Position numbers and translations under genes: made by a program
In this document: positions 13,401 through 27,180 of the stretch, piece by piece
How the letters are laid out: the number at the start of each line of letters is the position of its first letter
Numbering within the stretch: the first letter of the stretch is position 1
Source: Tritrichomonas musculus
Lineage: Eukaryota; Parabasalia; Tritrichomonadida; Tritrichomonadidae
Reading direction: 5' to 3'
DNA length: 56,703 nucleotides
NCBI GenBank assembly: GCA_039105265.1
Contig: JAPFFF010000108.1
Span: 1 to 56,703, forward strand
The notes under the pieces: generated by a model
The model's input: the letters and a program-made list of their open reading frames with translations, nothing else
What the model was told of the DNA's origin: nothing
Databases searched by the model: none

Positions 13401-14130
13401 GTTCTTGTTGCATCTTATTATTTAACTGCAGTTCTCGTTGCATCTGATGATTCAACTGCAGTTCTCGTTGCATCTGATGATTCAACTGCAGTTCTCGTTG
13501 AATCTGATGGTTCAACTGCAGTTCTCGTTGAATCTGATGGTTCAACTGCAGTTCTCGTTGAATCTGATGATTCAACTGTAGTTCTCGTTGCATCTGATGA
13601 TTCAACTGCAGTTCTCGTTGCATCTGATGATTCAACTGCAGTTCTTGTTGCATCTTATTATTTAACTGCAGTTCTCGTTGCATCTGATGATTCAACTGCA
13701 GTTCTCGTTGCATCTGATGATTCAACTGCAGTTCTCGTTGAATCTGATGGTTCAACTGCAGTTCTCGTTGAATCTGATGGTTCAACTGCAGTTCTCGTTG
13801 AATCTGATGATTCAACTGTAGTTCTCGTTGCATCTGATGATTCAACTGCAGTTGTCGTTGCATCTGATGATTCAACTGCAGTTGTCGTTGCATCTGATGA
13901 TTCAACTGCAGTTGTCGTTGCATCTGATGATTCAACTGCAGTTCTCGTTGCATCTGATGATTCAACTGCAGTTCTCGTTGAATCTGATGATTCAACTGTA
14001 GTTCTCGTTGCATCTGATGATTCAACTGCAGTTCTCGTTGCATCTGATGATTCAACTGTAGTTCTCGTTGCATCTTATTATTTAACTGCAGTTCTCGTTG
14101 CATCTGATGATTCAACTGCAGTTCTCGTTG
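10500..14130. repeat. Mosaic HOR domain with a 1,110-bp period
   Basis: Units with CTTATTATTTAAC start at 11,070, 11,640, 12,300, 12,540, 12,960, 13,410, 13,650 and 14,070. The spacings are 570, 660, 240, 420, 450, 240 and 420 bp. The last six form two rounds of a 1,110-bp (37-unit) repeat, confirmed by triplets of TTGTCG units at 12,720-12,809 and 13,830-13,919. Each round also carries a pair of GGTTCAAC units followed by a CTGTAG unit. The pattern suggests unequal exchange between out-of-register copies of the 0.9-kb block. Confidence 0.85.
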
Positions 14131-14239
14131 AATCTGATGATTCAACTGCAGTTGTCGTTGCATCTGATGATTCAACTGCAGTTGTCGTTGCATCTGATGA
14201 TTCAACTGCAGTTCTCGTTGAATCTGATGATTCAACTGT

Positions 14240-16610
14240 AGTTCTCGTTGCATCTGATGATTCAACTGCAGTTCTCGTTGCATCTGATGATTCAACTGCA
14301 GTTCTCGTTGAATCTGATGATTCAACTGCAGTTCTCGTTGAATCTGATGATTCAACTGCAGTTCTCGTTGCATCTGATGATTCAACTGCAGTTCTCGTTG
14401 CATCTGATGATTCAACTGCAGTTCTCGTTGCATCTGATGATTCAACTGCAGTTCTTGTTTCATCTTATTATTAAACTGCAGTTCTCGTTGCATCTGATGA
14501 TTCAACTGCAGTTCTCGTTGCATCTGATGATTCAACTGCAGTTGTCGTTGCATCTGATGATTCAACTGCAGTTCTCGTTGCATCTGATGATTCAACTGCA
14601 GTTCTCGTTGCATCTGATGATTCAACTGCAGTTCTTGTTTCATCTTATTATTAAACTGCAGTTCTCGTTGAATCTGATGATTCAACTGCAGTTCTCGTTG
14701 CATCTGATGATTCAACTGCAGTTCTCGTTGAATCTGATGATTCAACTGCAGTTGTCGTTGCATCTGATGATTCAACTGCAGTTGTCGTTGCATCTGATGA
14801 TTCAACTGCAGTTCTCGTTGAATCTGATGATTCAACTGTAGTTCTCGTTGCATCTGATGATTCAACTGCAGTTCTCGTTGAATCTGATGATTCAACTGTA
14901 GTTCTCGTTGAATCTGATGATTCAACTGCAGTTCTCGTTGAATCTGATGATTCAACTGTAGTTCTCGTTGAATCTGATGGTTCAACTGCAGTTCTCGTTG
15001 AATCTGATGATTCAACTGCAGTTCTCGTTGAATCTGATGATTCAACTGCAGTTCTTGTTGCATCTGATGATTCAACTGCAGTTCTCGTTGAATCTGATGA
15101 TTCAACTGTAGTTCTCGTTGCATCTGATGATTCAACTGCAGTTCTCGTTGAATCTGATGATTCAACTGTAGTTCTCGTTGCATCTGATGATTCAACTGCA
15201 GTTCTCGTTGAATCTGATGGTTCAACTGCAGTTCTCGTTGCATCTGATGATTCAACTGCAGTTCTCGTTGAATCTGATGATTCAACTGCAGTTCTCGTTG
15301 CATCTGATGATTCAACTGCAGTTGTCGTTGCATCTGATGATTCAACTGCAGTTCTCGTTGAATCTGATGATTCAACTGCAGTTCTCGTTGCATCTGATGA
15401 TTCAACTGCAGTTCTTGTTGAATCTTATTATTAAACTGCAGTTCTCGTTGAATCTTATGATTAAACTGCAGTTCTCGTTGAATCTTATGATTAAACTGCA
15501 GTTCTTGTTGAATCTTATTATTAAACTGCAGTTCTCGTTGCATCTGATGATTCAACTGCAGTTCTCGTTGCATCTGATGATTCAACTGCAGTTCTCGTTG
15601 CATCTGATGATTCAACTGCAGTTCTCGTTGCATCTGATGATTCAACTGCAGTTCTCGTTGAATCTGATGATTCAACTGCAGTTCTTGTTGCATCTGATGA
15701 TTCAACTGCAGTTCTCGTTGAATCTGATGATTCAACTGCAGTTCTCGTTGCATCTGATGATTCAACTGCAGTTCTCGTTGAATCTGATGATTCAACTGCA
15801 GTTGTCGTTGCATCTGATGATTCAACTGCAGTTGTCGTTGCATCTGATGATTCAACTGCAGTTCTCGTTGAATCTGATGATTCAACTGTAGTTCTCGTTG
15901 CATCTGATGATTCAACTGCAGTTCTCGTTGAATCTGATGATTCAACTGTAGTTCTCGTTGAATCTGATGATTCAACTGCAGTTCTCGTTGAATCTGATGA
16001 TTCAACTGTAGTTCTCGTTGAATCTGATGGTTCAACTGCAGTTCTCGTTGAATCTGATGATTCAACTGCAGTTCTCGTTGAATCTGATGATTCAACTGCA
16101 GTTCTTGTTGCATCTGATGATTCAACTGCAGTTCTTGTTTCATCTGATGATTCAACTGCAGTTCTCGTTGAATCTTATTATTAAACTGCAGTTCTCGTTG
16201 CATCTGATGATTCAACTGCAGTTCTCGTTGAATCTGATGATTCAACTGCAGTTGTCGTTGCATCTGATGATTCAACTGCAGTTGTCGTTGCATCTGATGA
16301 TTCAACTGCAGTTCTCGTTGAATCTGATGATTCAACTGTAGTTCTCGTTGCATCTGATGATTCAACTGCAGTTCTCGTTGAATCTGATGATTCAACTGTA
16401 GTTCTCGTTGAATCTGATGATTCAACTGCAGTTCTCGTTGAATCTGATGATTCAACTGTAGTTCTCGTTGAATCTGATGATTCAACTGCAGTTCTCGTTG
16501 AATCTGATGATTCAACTGCAGTTCTCGTTGAATCTGATGATTCAACTGCAGTTCTTGTTGCATCTGATGATTCAACTGCAGTTCTCGTTGAATCTGATGA
16601 TTCAACTGTA
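14240..16610. repeat. Third copy of the left-hand HOR (matches about 1,350-3,680)
   Basis: The variant order follows 1,350-3,680 and 7,500-9,740. From 15,178 onward the offset from the first copy is a steady 12,929 bp. The four-unit signature is at 15,420-15,539, followed by the same series of CTGTAG units at about 15,880-16,010. Near 14,250-14,500 it has one unit more than the first copy, and several TTGTCG units there are ordinary. Confidence 0.8.
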
Positions 16611-17967
16611 GTTCTCGTTGCATCTGATGATTCAACTGCAGTTCTCGTTGCATCTGATGATTCAACTGCAGTTCTCGTTGCATCTGATGATTCAACTGCA
16701 GTTCTCGTTGCATCTGATGATTCAACTGCAGTTCTCGTTGCATCTGATGATTCAACTGCAGTTCTCGTTGCATCTGATGATTCAACTGCAGTTCTCGTTG
16801 CATCTGATGATTCAACTGCAGTTCTCGTTGCATCTGATGATTCAACTGCAGTTCTCGTTGCATCTGATGATTCAACTGCAGTTCTCGTTGCATCTGATGA
16901 TTCAACTGCAGTTCTCGTTGAATCTGATGATTCAACTGCAGTTGTCGTTGCATCTGATGATTCAACTGCAGTTCTCGTTGAATCTGATGATTCAACTGCA
17001 GTTGTCGTTGAATCTGATGATTCAACTGCAGTTCTCGTTGAATCTGATGATTCAACTGTAGTTCTCGTTGCATCTGATGATTCAACTGCAGTTCTCGTTG
17101 AATCTGATGGTTCAACTGCAGTTCTCGTTGCATCTGATGATTCAACTGCAGTTCTCGTTGAATCTGATGATTCAACTGCAGTTCTCGTTGCATCTGATGA
17201 TTCAACTGCAGTTCTCGTTGCATCTGATGATTCAACTGCAGTTCTCGTTGCATCTGATGATTCAACTGCAGTTCTCGTTGAATCTGATGATTCAACTGCA
17301 GTTCTCGTTGAATCTGATGATTCAACTGCAGTTCTCGTTGCATCTGATGATTCAACTGCAGTTCTTGTTGAATCTTATTATTAAACTGCAGTTCTCGTTG
17401 AATCTGATGATTAAACTGCAGTTCTCGTTGAATCTTATGATTAAACTGCAGTTCTTGTTGAATCTTATTATTAAACTGCAGTTCTCGTTGCATCTGATGA
17501 TTCAACTGCAGTTCTCGTTGCATCTGATGATTCAACTGCAGTTCTCGTTGCATCTGATGATTCAACTGCAGTTCTCGTTGCATCTGATGATTCAACTGCA
17601 GTTCTCGTTGAATCTGATGATTCAACTGCAGTTCTTGTTGCATCTGATGATTCAACTGCAGTTCTCGTTGAATCTGATGATTCAACTGCAGTTCTCGTTG
17701 CATCTGATGATTCAACTGCAGTTCTCGTTGAATCTGATGATTCAACTGCAGTTGTCGTTGCATCTGATGATTCAACTGCAGTTGTCGTTGCATCTGATGA
17801 TTCAACTGCAGTTCTCGTTGAATCTGATGATTCAACTGTAGTTCTCGTTGCATCTGATGATTCAACTGCAGTTCTCGTTGAATCTGATGATTCAACTGTA
17901 GTTCTCGTTGAATCTGATGATTCAACTGCAGTTCTCGTTGAATCTGATGATTCAACTGTAGTTCTCG

Positions 17968-20900
17968 TTGAATCTGATGGTTCAACTGCAGTTCTCGTTG
18001 AATCTGATGATTCAACTGCAGTTCTCGTTGAATCTGATGATTCAACTGCAGTTCTTGTTGCATCTGATGATTCAACTGCAGTTCTTGTTTCATCTGATGA
18101 TTCAACTGCAGTTCTCGTTGAATCTTATTATTAAACTGCAGTTCTCGTTGCATCTGATGATTCAACTGCAGTTCTCGTTGCATCTGATGATTCAACTGCA
18201 GTTCTCGTTGCATCTGATGATTCAACTGCAGTTGTCGTTGCATCTGATGATTCAACTGCAGTTCTCGTTGAATCTGATGATTCAACTGCAGTTCTCGTTG
18301 AATCTGATGATTCAACTGCAGTTCTCGTTGCATCTGATGATTCAACTGCAGTTCTCGTTGAATCTGATGATTCAACTGCAGTTCTCGTTGCATCTGATGA
18401 TTCAACTGCAGTTGTCGTTGCATCTGATGATTCAACTGCAGTTCTCGTTGCATCTGATGATTCAACTGCAGTTCTCGTTGCATCTGATGATTCAACTGCA
18501 GTTCTCGTTGCATCTGATGATTCAACTGCAGTTCTCGTTGCATCTGATGATTCAACTGCAGTTCTCGTTGAATCTGATGATTCAACTGCAGTTCTCGTTG
18601 CATCTGATGATTCAACTGCAGTTCTCGTTGCATCTGATGATTCAACTGCAGTTCTCGTTGCATCTGATGATTCAACTGCAGTTCTCGTTGAATCTGATGA
18701 TTCAACTGCAGTTCTCGTTGAATCTGATGATTCAACTGCAGTTGTCGTTGCATCTGATGATTCAACTGCAGTTCTTGTTGCATCTTAATATTAAACGGCA
18801 GTTCTCGTTGCATTTGATGATTCAACTGCAGTTCTCGTTGAATCTGATGATTCAACTGCAGTTCTCGTTGAATCTGATGATTCAACTGCAGTTGTCGTTG
18901 CATCTGATGATTCAACTGCAGTTCTTGTTGCATCTTAATATTAAACGGCAGTTCTCGTTGCATTTGATGATTCAACTGCAGTTCTCGTTGAATCTGATGA
19001 TTCAACTGCAGTTCTCGTTGAATCTGATGATTCAACTGCAGTTGTCGTTGCATCTGATGATTCAACTGCAGTTCTCGTTGAATCTGATGATTCAACTGCA
19101 GTTGTCGTTGCATCTGATGATTCAACTGCAGTTCTTGTTTAATCTTATTATTAAACTGCAGTTCTCGTTGAATCTTATTATTAAACTGCAGTTCTCGTTG
19201 AATCTGATGATTCAACTGCAGTTCTCGTTGCATCTGATGATTCAACTGCAGTTCTCGTTGAATCTGATGATTCAACTGCAGTTCTCGTTGCATCTGATGA
19301 TTCAACTGCAGTTCTCGTTGCATCTGATGATTCAACTGCAGTTCTCGTTGCATCTGATGATTCAACTGCAGTTCTCGTTGAATCTGATGATTCAACTGCA
19401 GTTCTCGTTGAATCTGATGATTCAACTGCAGTTGTCGTTGCATCTGATGATTCAACTGCAGTTCTTGTTGCATCTTAATATTAAACGGCAGTTCTCGTTG
19501 CATTTGATGATTCAACTGCAGTTCTCGTTGAATCTGATGATTCAACTGCAGTTGTCGTTGCATCTGATGATTCAACTGCAGTTCTTGTTGCATCTTAATA
19601 TTAAACGGCAGTTCTCGTTGCATTTGATGATTCAACTGCAGTTCTCGTTGAATCTGATGATTCAACTGCAGTTCTCGTTGAATCTGATGATTCAACTGCA
19701 GTTGTCGTTGCATCTGATGATTCAACTGCAGTTCTCGTTGAATCTGATGATTCAACTGCAGTTCTCGTTGCATCTGATGATTCAACTGCAGTTCTCGTTG
19801 CATCTGATGATTCAACTGCAGTTCTTGTTTCATCTTATTATTAAACTGCAGTTCTCGTTGAATCTTATTATTAAACTGCAGTTCTCGTTGAATCTGATGA
19901 TTCAACTGCAGTTCTCGTTGAATCTGATGATTCAACTGCAGTTCTCGTTGCATCTGATGATTCAACTGCAGTTCTCGTTGCATCTGATGATTCAACTGCA
20001 GTTCTCGTTGAATCTGATGATTCAACTGCAGTTCTCGTTGAATCTGATGATTCAACTGCAGTTCTCGTTGCATCTGATGATTCAACTGCAGTTCTCGTTG
20101 CATCTGATGATTCAACTGCAGTTGTCGTTGCATCTGATGATTCAACTGCAGTTCTTGTTTCATCTTATTATTAAACTGCAGTTCTCGTTGCATCTGATGA
20201 TTCAACTGCAGTTCTCGTTGCATCTGATGATTCAACTGCAGTTCTTGTTGCATCTGATGATTCAACTGCAGTTCTTGTTTCATCTGATGATTCAACTGCA
20301 GTTCTCGTTGAATCTTATTATTAAACTGCAGTTCTCGTTGCATCTGATGATTCAACTGCAGTTCTCGTTGCATCTGATGATTCAACTGCAGTTGTCGTTG
20401 CATCTGATGATTCAACTGCAGTTGTCGTTGCATCTGATGATTCAACTGCAGTTCTCGTTGAATCTGATGATTCAACTGCAGTTCTCGTTGAATCTGATGA
20501 TTCAACTGCAGTTCTCGTTGCATCTGATGATTCAACTGCAGTTCTCGTTGCATCTGATGATTCAACTGCAGTTGTCGTTGAATCTGATGATTCAACTGCA
20601 GTTCTCGTTGCATCTGATGATTCAACTGCAGTTGTCGTTGCATCTGATGATTCAACTGCAGTTCTCGTTGCATCTGATGATTCAACTGCAGTTCTCGTTG
20701 CATCTGATGATTCAACTGCAGTTCTCGTTGCATCTGATGATTCAACTGCAGTTCTTGTTTCATCTGATGATTCAACTGCAGTTCTCGTTGCATCTGATGA
20801 TTCAACTGCAGTTCTCGTTGAATCTGATGATTCAACTGAAGTTCTCGTTGAATCTGATGATTCAACTGCAGTTCTCGTTGCATCTGATGATTCAACTGCA

Positions 20901-21561
20901 GTTCTCGTTGAATCTGATGATTCAACTGCAGTTCTCGTTGCATCTGATGATTCAACTGCAGTTCTCGTTGCATCTGATGATTCAACTGCAGTTCTCGTTG
21001 CATCTGATTATTCAACTGCAGTTCTTGTTTCATCTTATTATTAAACTGCAGTTCTCGTTGAATCTTATTATTAAACTGCAGTTCTCGTTGAATCTGATGA
21101 TTCAACTGCAGTTCTCGTTGCATCTGATGATTCAACTGCAGTTCTCGTTGAATCTGATGATTCAACTGCAGTTGTCGTTGAATCTGATGATTCAACTGCA
21201 GTTCTCGTTGCATCTGATTATTCAACTGCAGTTCTTGTTTCATCTTATTATTAAACTGCAGTTCTCGTTGAATCTTATTATTAAACTGCAGTTCTCGTTG
21301 AATCTGATGATTCAACTGCAGTTCTCGTTGCATCTGATGATTCAACTGCAGTTCTCTTTGAATCTGATGATTCAACTGCAGTTCTCGTTGAATCTGATGA
21401 TTCAACTGCAGTTGTCGTTGAATCTGATGATTCAACTGCAGTTCTCGTTGAATCTGATGATTCAACTGCAGTTCTCGTTGAATCTGATGATTCAACTGCA
21501 GTTCTCGTTGAATCTGATGATTCAACTGCAGTTCTCGTTGAATCTGATGATTCAACTGTAG
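17968..21561 (+). other. Long plus-strand open frame, probably not a gene
   Basis: This frame has about 1,197 codons of HLMIQLQFSL-type repeats without a stop, because copy A lacks CTGTAG units between 17,968 and 21,559. The equivalent frame in copy B is 23,218-26,901. The peptide is very hydrophobic, rich in Leu, Ile, Met and Phe, with no signal-peptide-plus-domain layout. It lies opposite the minus-strand frame, so at most one of the two is likely to be real. I regard it as a by-product of the unit sequence. Confidence 0.08.
18780..18809. repeat. TTAATATTAA unit type, first of about 39
   Basis: This unit replaces CTGATGATTC with CTTAATATTA and CTGCAG with CGGCAG, so it has lost the PstI site and gained a second perfect palindrome, TTAATATTAA. 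On the minus strand it encodes ELPFNIK, the usual source of Pro. It always follows a unit ending in TTCTTGTTG. It is usually followed either by CATTTGATG or by TTCTTGTTGC with GATGGTTC, so two to three units travel as one linked haplotype. Starts include 18,780, 18,930, 19,470, 19,590, 21,750, 24,090, 24,240, 24,780, 24,930, 25,470, 27,090, 27,600, 37,050 and about 37,619. About 25 more lie between 44,069 and the window end. None lies before 18,780. Confidence 0.9.
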
Positions 21562-21869
21562 TTCTCGTTGCATCTGATGATTCAACTGCAGTTCTCGTTG
21601 CATCTGATGATTCAACTGCAGTTCTCGTTGAATCTGATGATTCAACTGCAGTTCTCGTTGAATCTGATGATTCAACTGCAGTTCTCGTTGAATCTGATGA
21701 TTCAACTGCAGTTGTCGTTGCATCTGATGATTCAACTGCAGTTCTTGTTGCATCTTAATATTAAACGGCAGTTCTCGTTGCATTTGATGATTCAACTGCA
21801 GTTCTCGTTGAATCTGATGATTCAACTGCAGTTCTCGTTGAATCTGATGATTCAACTGCAGTTCTCGTT

Positions 21870-24800
21870 GCATCTGATGATTCAACTGCAGTTCTCGTTG
21901 CATCTGATGATTCAACTGCAGTTCTCGTTGCATCTGATGATTCAACTGCAGTTCTCGTTGCATCTGATGATTCAACTGCAGTTCTCGTTGCATCTGATGA
22001 TTCAACTGCAGTTCTCGTTGCATCTGATGATTCAACTGCAGTTCTCGTTGCATCTGATGATTCAACTGCAGTTCTCGTTGCATCTGATGATTCAACTGCA
22101 GTTCTCGTTGCATCTGATGATTCAACTGCAGTTCTCGTTGCATCTGATGATTCAACTGCAGTTCTCGTTGAATCTGATGATTCAACTGCAGTTGTCGTTG
22201 CATCTGATGATTCAACTGCAGTTCTCGTTGAATCTGATGATTCAACTGCAGTTGTCGTTGAATCTGATGATTCAACTGCAGTTCTCGTTGAATCTGATGA
22301 TTCAACTGTAGTTCTCGTTGCATCTGATGATTCAACTGCAGTTCTCGTTGAATCTGATGGTTCAACTGCAGTTCTCGTTGCATCTGATGATTCAACTGCA
22401 GTTCTCGTTGAATCTGATGATTCAACTGCAGTTCTCGTTGCATCTGATGATTCAACTGCAGTTCTCGTTGCATCTGATGATTCAACTGCAGTTCTCGTTG
22501 CATCTGATGATTCAACTGCAGTTCTCGTTGAATCTGATGATTCAACTGCAGTTCTCGTTGAATCTGATGATTCAACTGCAGTTCTCGTTGCATCTGATGA
22601 TTCAACTGCAGTTCTTGTTGAATCTTATTATTAAACTGCAGTTCTCGTTGAATCTTATGATTAAACTGCAGTTCTCGTTGAATCTTATGATTAAACTGCA
22701 GTTCTTGTTGAATCTTATTATTAAACTGCAGTTCTCGTTGCATCTGATGATTCAACTGCAGTTCTCGTTGCATCTGATGATTCAACTGCAGTTCTCGTTG
22801 CATCTGATGATTCAACTGCAGTTCTCGTTGCATCTGATGATTCAACTGCAGTTCTCGTTGAATCTGATGATTCAACTGCAGTTCTTGTTGCATCTGATGA
22901 TTCAACTGCAGTTCTCGTTGAATCTGATGATTCAACTGCAGTTCTCGTTGCATCTGATGATTCAACTGCAGTTCTCGTTGAATCTGATGATTCAACTGCA
23001 GTTGTCGTTGCATCTGATGATTCAACTGCAGTTGTCGTTGCATCTGATGATTCAACTGCAGTTCTCGTTGAATCTGATGATTCAACTGTAGTTCTCGTTG
23101 CATCTGATGATTCAACTGCAGTTCTCGTTGAATCTGATGATTCAACTGTAGTTCTCGTTGAATCTGATGATTCAACTGCAGTTCTCGTTGAATCTGATGA
23201 TTCAACTGTAGTTCTCGTTGAATCTGATGGTTCAACTGCAGTTCTCGTTGAATCTGATGATTCAACTGCAGTTCTCGTTGAATCTGATGATTCAACTGCA
23301 GTTCTTGTTGCATCTGATGATTCAACTGCAGTTCTTGTTTCATCTGATGATTCAACTGCAGTTCTCGTTGAATCTTATTATTAAACTGCAGTTCTCGTTG
23401 CATCTGATGATTCAACTGCAGTTCTCGTTGCATCTGATGATTCAACTGCAGTTCTCGTTGCATCTGATGATTCAACTGCAGTTGTCGTTGCATCTGATGA
23501 TTCAACTGCAGTTCTCGTTGAATCTGATGATTCAACTGCAGTTCTCGTTGAATCTGATGATTCAACTGCAGTTCTCGTTGAATCTGATGATTCAACTGCA
23601 GTTCTCGTTGCATCTGATGATTCAACTGCAGTTCTCGTTGCATCTGATGATTCAACTGCAGTTCTCGTTGAATCTGATGATTCAACTGCAGTTCTCGTTG
23701 CATCTGATGATTCAACTGCAGTTGTCGTTGCATCTGATGATTCAACTGCAGTTCTCGTTGCATCTGATGATTCAACTGCAGTTCTCGTTGCATCTGATGA
23801 TTCAACTGCAGTTCTCGTTGCATCTGATGATTCAACTGCAGTTCTCGTTGCATCTGATGATTCAACTGCAGTTCTCGTTGAATCTGATGATTCAACTGCA
23901 GTTCTCGTTGCATCTGATGATTCAACTGCAGTTCTCGTTGCATCTGATGATTCAACTGCAGTTCTCGTTGCATCTGATGATTCAACTGCAGTTCTCGTTG
24001 AATCTGATGATTCAACTGCAGTTCTCGTTGAATCTGATGATTCAACTGCAGTTGTCGTTGCATCTGATGATTCAACTGCAGTTCTTGTTGCATCTTAATA
24101 TTAAACGGCAGTTCTCGTTGCATTTGATGATTCAACTGCAGTTCTCGTTGAATCTGATGATTCAACTGCAGTTCTCGTTGAATCTGATGATTCAACTGCA
24201 GTTGTCGTTGCATCTGATGATTCAACTGCAGTTCTTGTTGCATCTTAATATTAAACGGCAGTTCTCGTTGCATTTGATGATTCAACTGCAGTTCTCGTTG
24301 AATCTGATGATTCAACTGCAGTTCTCGTTGAATCTGATGATTCAACTGCAGTTGTCGTTGCATCTGATGATTCAACTGCAGTTCTCGTTGAATCTGATGA
24401 TTCAACTGCAGTTGTCGTTGCATCTGATGATTCAACTGCAGTTCTTGTTTAATCTTATTATTAAACTGCAGTTCTCGTTGAATCTTATTATTAAACTGCA
24501 GTTCTCGTTGAATCTGATGATTCAACTGCAGTTCTCGTTGCATCTGATGATTCAACTGCAGTTCTCGTTGAATCTGATGATTCAACTGCAGTTCTCGTTG
24601 CATCTGATGATTCAACTGCAGTTCTCGTTGCATCTGATGATTCAACTGCAGTTCTCGTTGCATCTGATGATTCAACTGCAGTTCTTGTTGAATCTGATGA
24701 TTCAACTGCAGTTCTCGTTGAATCTGATGATTCAACTGCAGTTGTCGTTGCATCTGATGATTCAACTGCAGTTCTTGTTGCATCTTAATATTAAACGGCA

Positions 24801-27180
24801 GTTCTCGTTGCATTTGATGATTCAACTGCAGTTCTCGTTGAATCTGATGATTCAACTGCAGTTCTCGTTGAATCTGATGATTCAACTGCAGTTGTCGTTG
24901 CATCTGATGATTCAACTGCAGTTCTTGTTGCATCTTAATATTAAACGGCAGTTCTCGTTGCATTTGATGATTCAACTGCAGTTCTCGTTGAATCTGATGA
25001 TTCAACTGCAGTTCTCGTTGAATCTGATGATTCAACTGCAGTTGTCGTTGCATCTGATGATTCAACTGCAGTTCTCGTTGAATCTGATGATTCAACTGCA
25101 GTTCTCGTTGCATCTGATGATTCAACTGCAGTTCTCGTTGCATCTGATGATTCAACTGCAGTTCTTGTTTCATCTTATTATTAAACTGCAGTTCTCGTTG
25201 AATCTTATTATTAAACTGCAGTTCTCGTTGAATCTGATGATTCAACTGCAGTTCTCGTTGAATCTGATGATTCAACTGCAGTTCTCGTTGCATCTGATGA
25301 TTCAACTGCAGTTCTCGTTGCATCTGATGATTCAACTGCAGTTCTCGTTGCATCTGATGATTCAACTGCAGTTGTCGTTGCATCTGATGATTCAACTGCA
25401 GTTCTCGTTGAATCTGATGATTCAACTGCAGTTCTCGTTGCATCTGATGATTCAACTGCAGTTCTTGTTGCATCTTAATATTAAACGGCAGTTCTTGTTG
25501 CATCTGATGGTTCAACTGCAGTTCTCGTTGCATCTGATGATTCAACTGCAGTTCTCGTTGCATCTGATGATTCAACTGCAGTTCTTGTTGCATCTGATGA
25601 TTCAACTGCAGTTCTTGTTTCATCTGATGATTCAACTGCAGTTCTCGTTGAATCTTATTATTAAACTGCAGTTCTCGTTGCATCTGATGATTCAACTGCA
25701 GTTCTCGTTGCATCTGATGATTCAACTGCAGTTGTCGTTGCATCTGATGATTCAACTGCAGTTGTCGTTGCATCTGATGATTCAACTGCAGTTCTCGTTG
25801 AATCTGATGATTCAACTGCAGTTCTCGTTGAATCTGATGATTCAACTGCAGTTCTCGTTGAATCTGATGATTCAACTGCAGTTCTCGTTGCATCTGATGA
25901 TTCAACTGCAGTTCTCGTTGCATCTGATGATTCAACTGCAGTTGTCGTTGAATCTGATGATTCAACTGCAGTTCTCGTTGCATCTGATGATTCAACTGCA
26001 GTTGTCGTTGCATCTGATGATTCAACTGCAGTTCTCGTTGCATCTGATGATTCAACTGCAGTTCTCGTTGCATCTGATGATTCAACTGCAGTTCTCGTTG
26101 CATCTGATGATTCAACTGCAGTTCTTGTTTCATCTGATGATTCAACTGCAGTTCTCGTTGAATCTGATGATTCAACTGAAGTTCTCGTTGAATCTGATGA
26201 TTCAACTGCAGTTCTCGTTGCATCTGATGATTCAACTGCAGTTCTCGTTGAATCTGATGATTCAACTGCAGTTCTCGTTGCATCTGATGATTCAACTGCA
26301 GTTCTCGTTGCATCTGATGATTCAACTGCAGTTCTCGTTGCATCTGATTATTCAACTGCAGTTCTTGTTTCATCTTATTATTAAACTGCAGTTCTCGTTG
26401 AATCTTATTATTAAACTGCAGTTCTCGTTGAATCTGATGATTCAACTGCAGTTCTCGTTGCATCTGATGATTCAACTGCAGTTCTCGTTGAATCTGATGA
26501 TTCAACTGCAGTTGTCGTTGAATCTGATGATTCAACTGCAGTTCTCGTTGCATCTGATTATTCAACTGCAGTTCTTGTTTCATCTTATTATTAAACTGCA
26601 GTTCTCGTTGAATCTTATTATTAAACTGCAGTTCTCGTTGAATCTGATGATTCAACTGCAGTTCTCGTTGCATCTGATGATTCAACTGCAGTTCTCTTTG
26701 AATCTGATGATTCAACTGCAGTTCTCGTTGAATCTGATGATTCAACTGCAGTTGTCGTTGAATCTGATGATTCAACTGCAGTTCTCGTTGAATCTGATGA
26801 TTCAACTGCAGTTCTCGTTGAATCTGATGATTCAACTGCAGTTCTCGTTGAATCTGATGATTCAACTGCAGTTCTCGTTGAATCTGATGATTCAACTGTA
26901 GTTCTCGTTGCATCTGATGATTCAACTGCAGTTCTCGTTGCATCTGATGATTCAACTGCAGTTCTCGTTGAATCTGATGATTCAACTGCAGTTCTCGTTG
27001 AATCTGATGATTCAACTGCAGTTCTCGTTGAATCTGATGATTCAACTGCAGTTGTCGTTGCATCTGATGATTCAACTGCAGTTCTTGTTGCATCTTAATA
27101 TTAAACGGCAGTTCTCGTTGCATTTGATGATTCAACTGCAGTTCTCGTTGAATCTGATGATTCAACTGCAGTTCTCGTTG
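21870..27180. repeat. 5.3-kb higher-order repeat, copy B
   Basis: Copy B repeats copy A unit by unit with three extra units, one lost unit (about 26,150) and an extra stretch near 25,320-25,520 containing another TTAATATTAA unit. The shared markers are CTGAAG at 26,179 and TTCTCTTTG ending at 26,700. After 26,908 it follows the start of the 21,568 segment as far as about 27,180, where the order jumps back to the 25,020 register and copy C begins. Confidence 0.9.

Larger units (their letters stand above)
16620..21869. repeat. 5.25-kb higher-order repeat, copy A
   Basis: Copy A opens with ten successive unvaried C-type units (16,620-16,919), the same opening as copy B at 21,870. The A-to-B offset is 5,250 bp at first, 5,310 bp after two extra units in B (about 23,550-23,640), and 5,340 bp after one more (about 24,870). 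Private markers shared by A, B and C are a C-to-A change (CTGAAG) at 20,839 and a TTCTCTTTG unit ending at 21,360. The TTAATATTAA unit type first appears in this copy, at 18,780. Confidence 0.9.
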
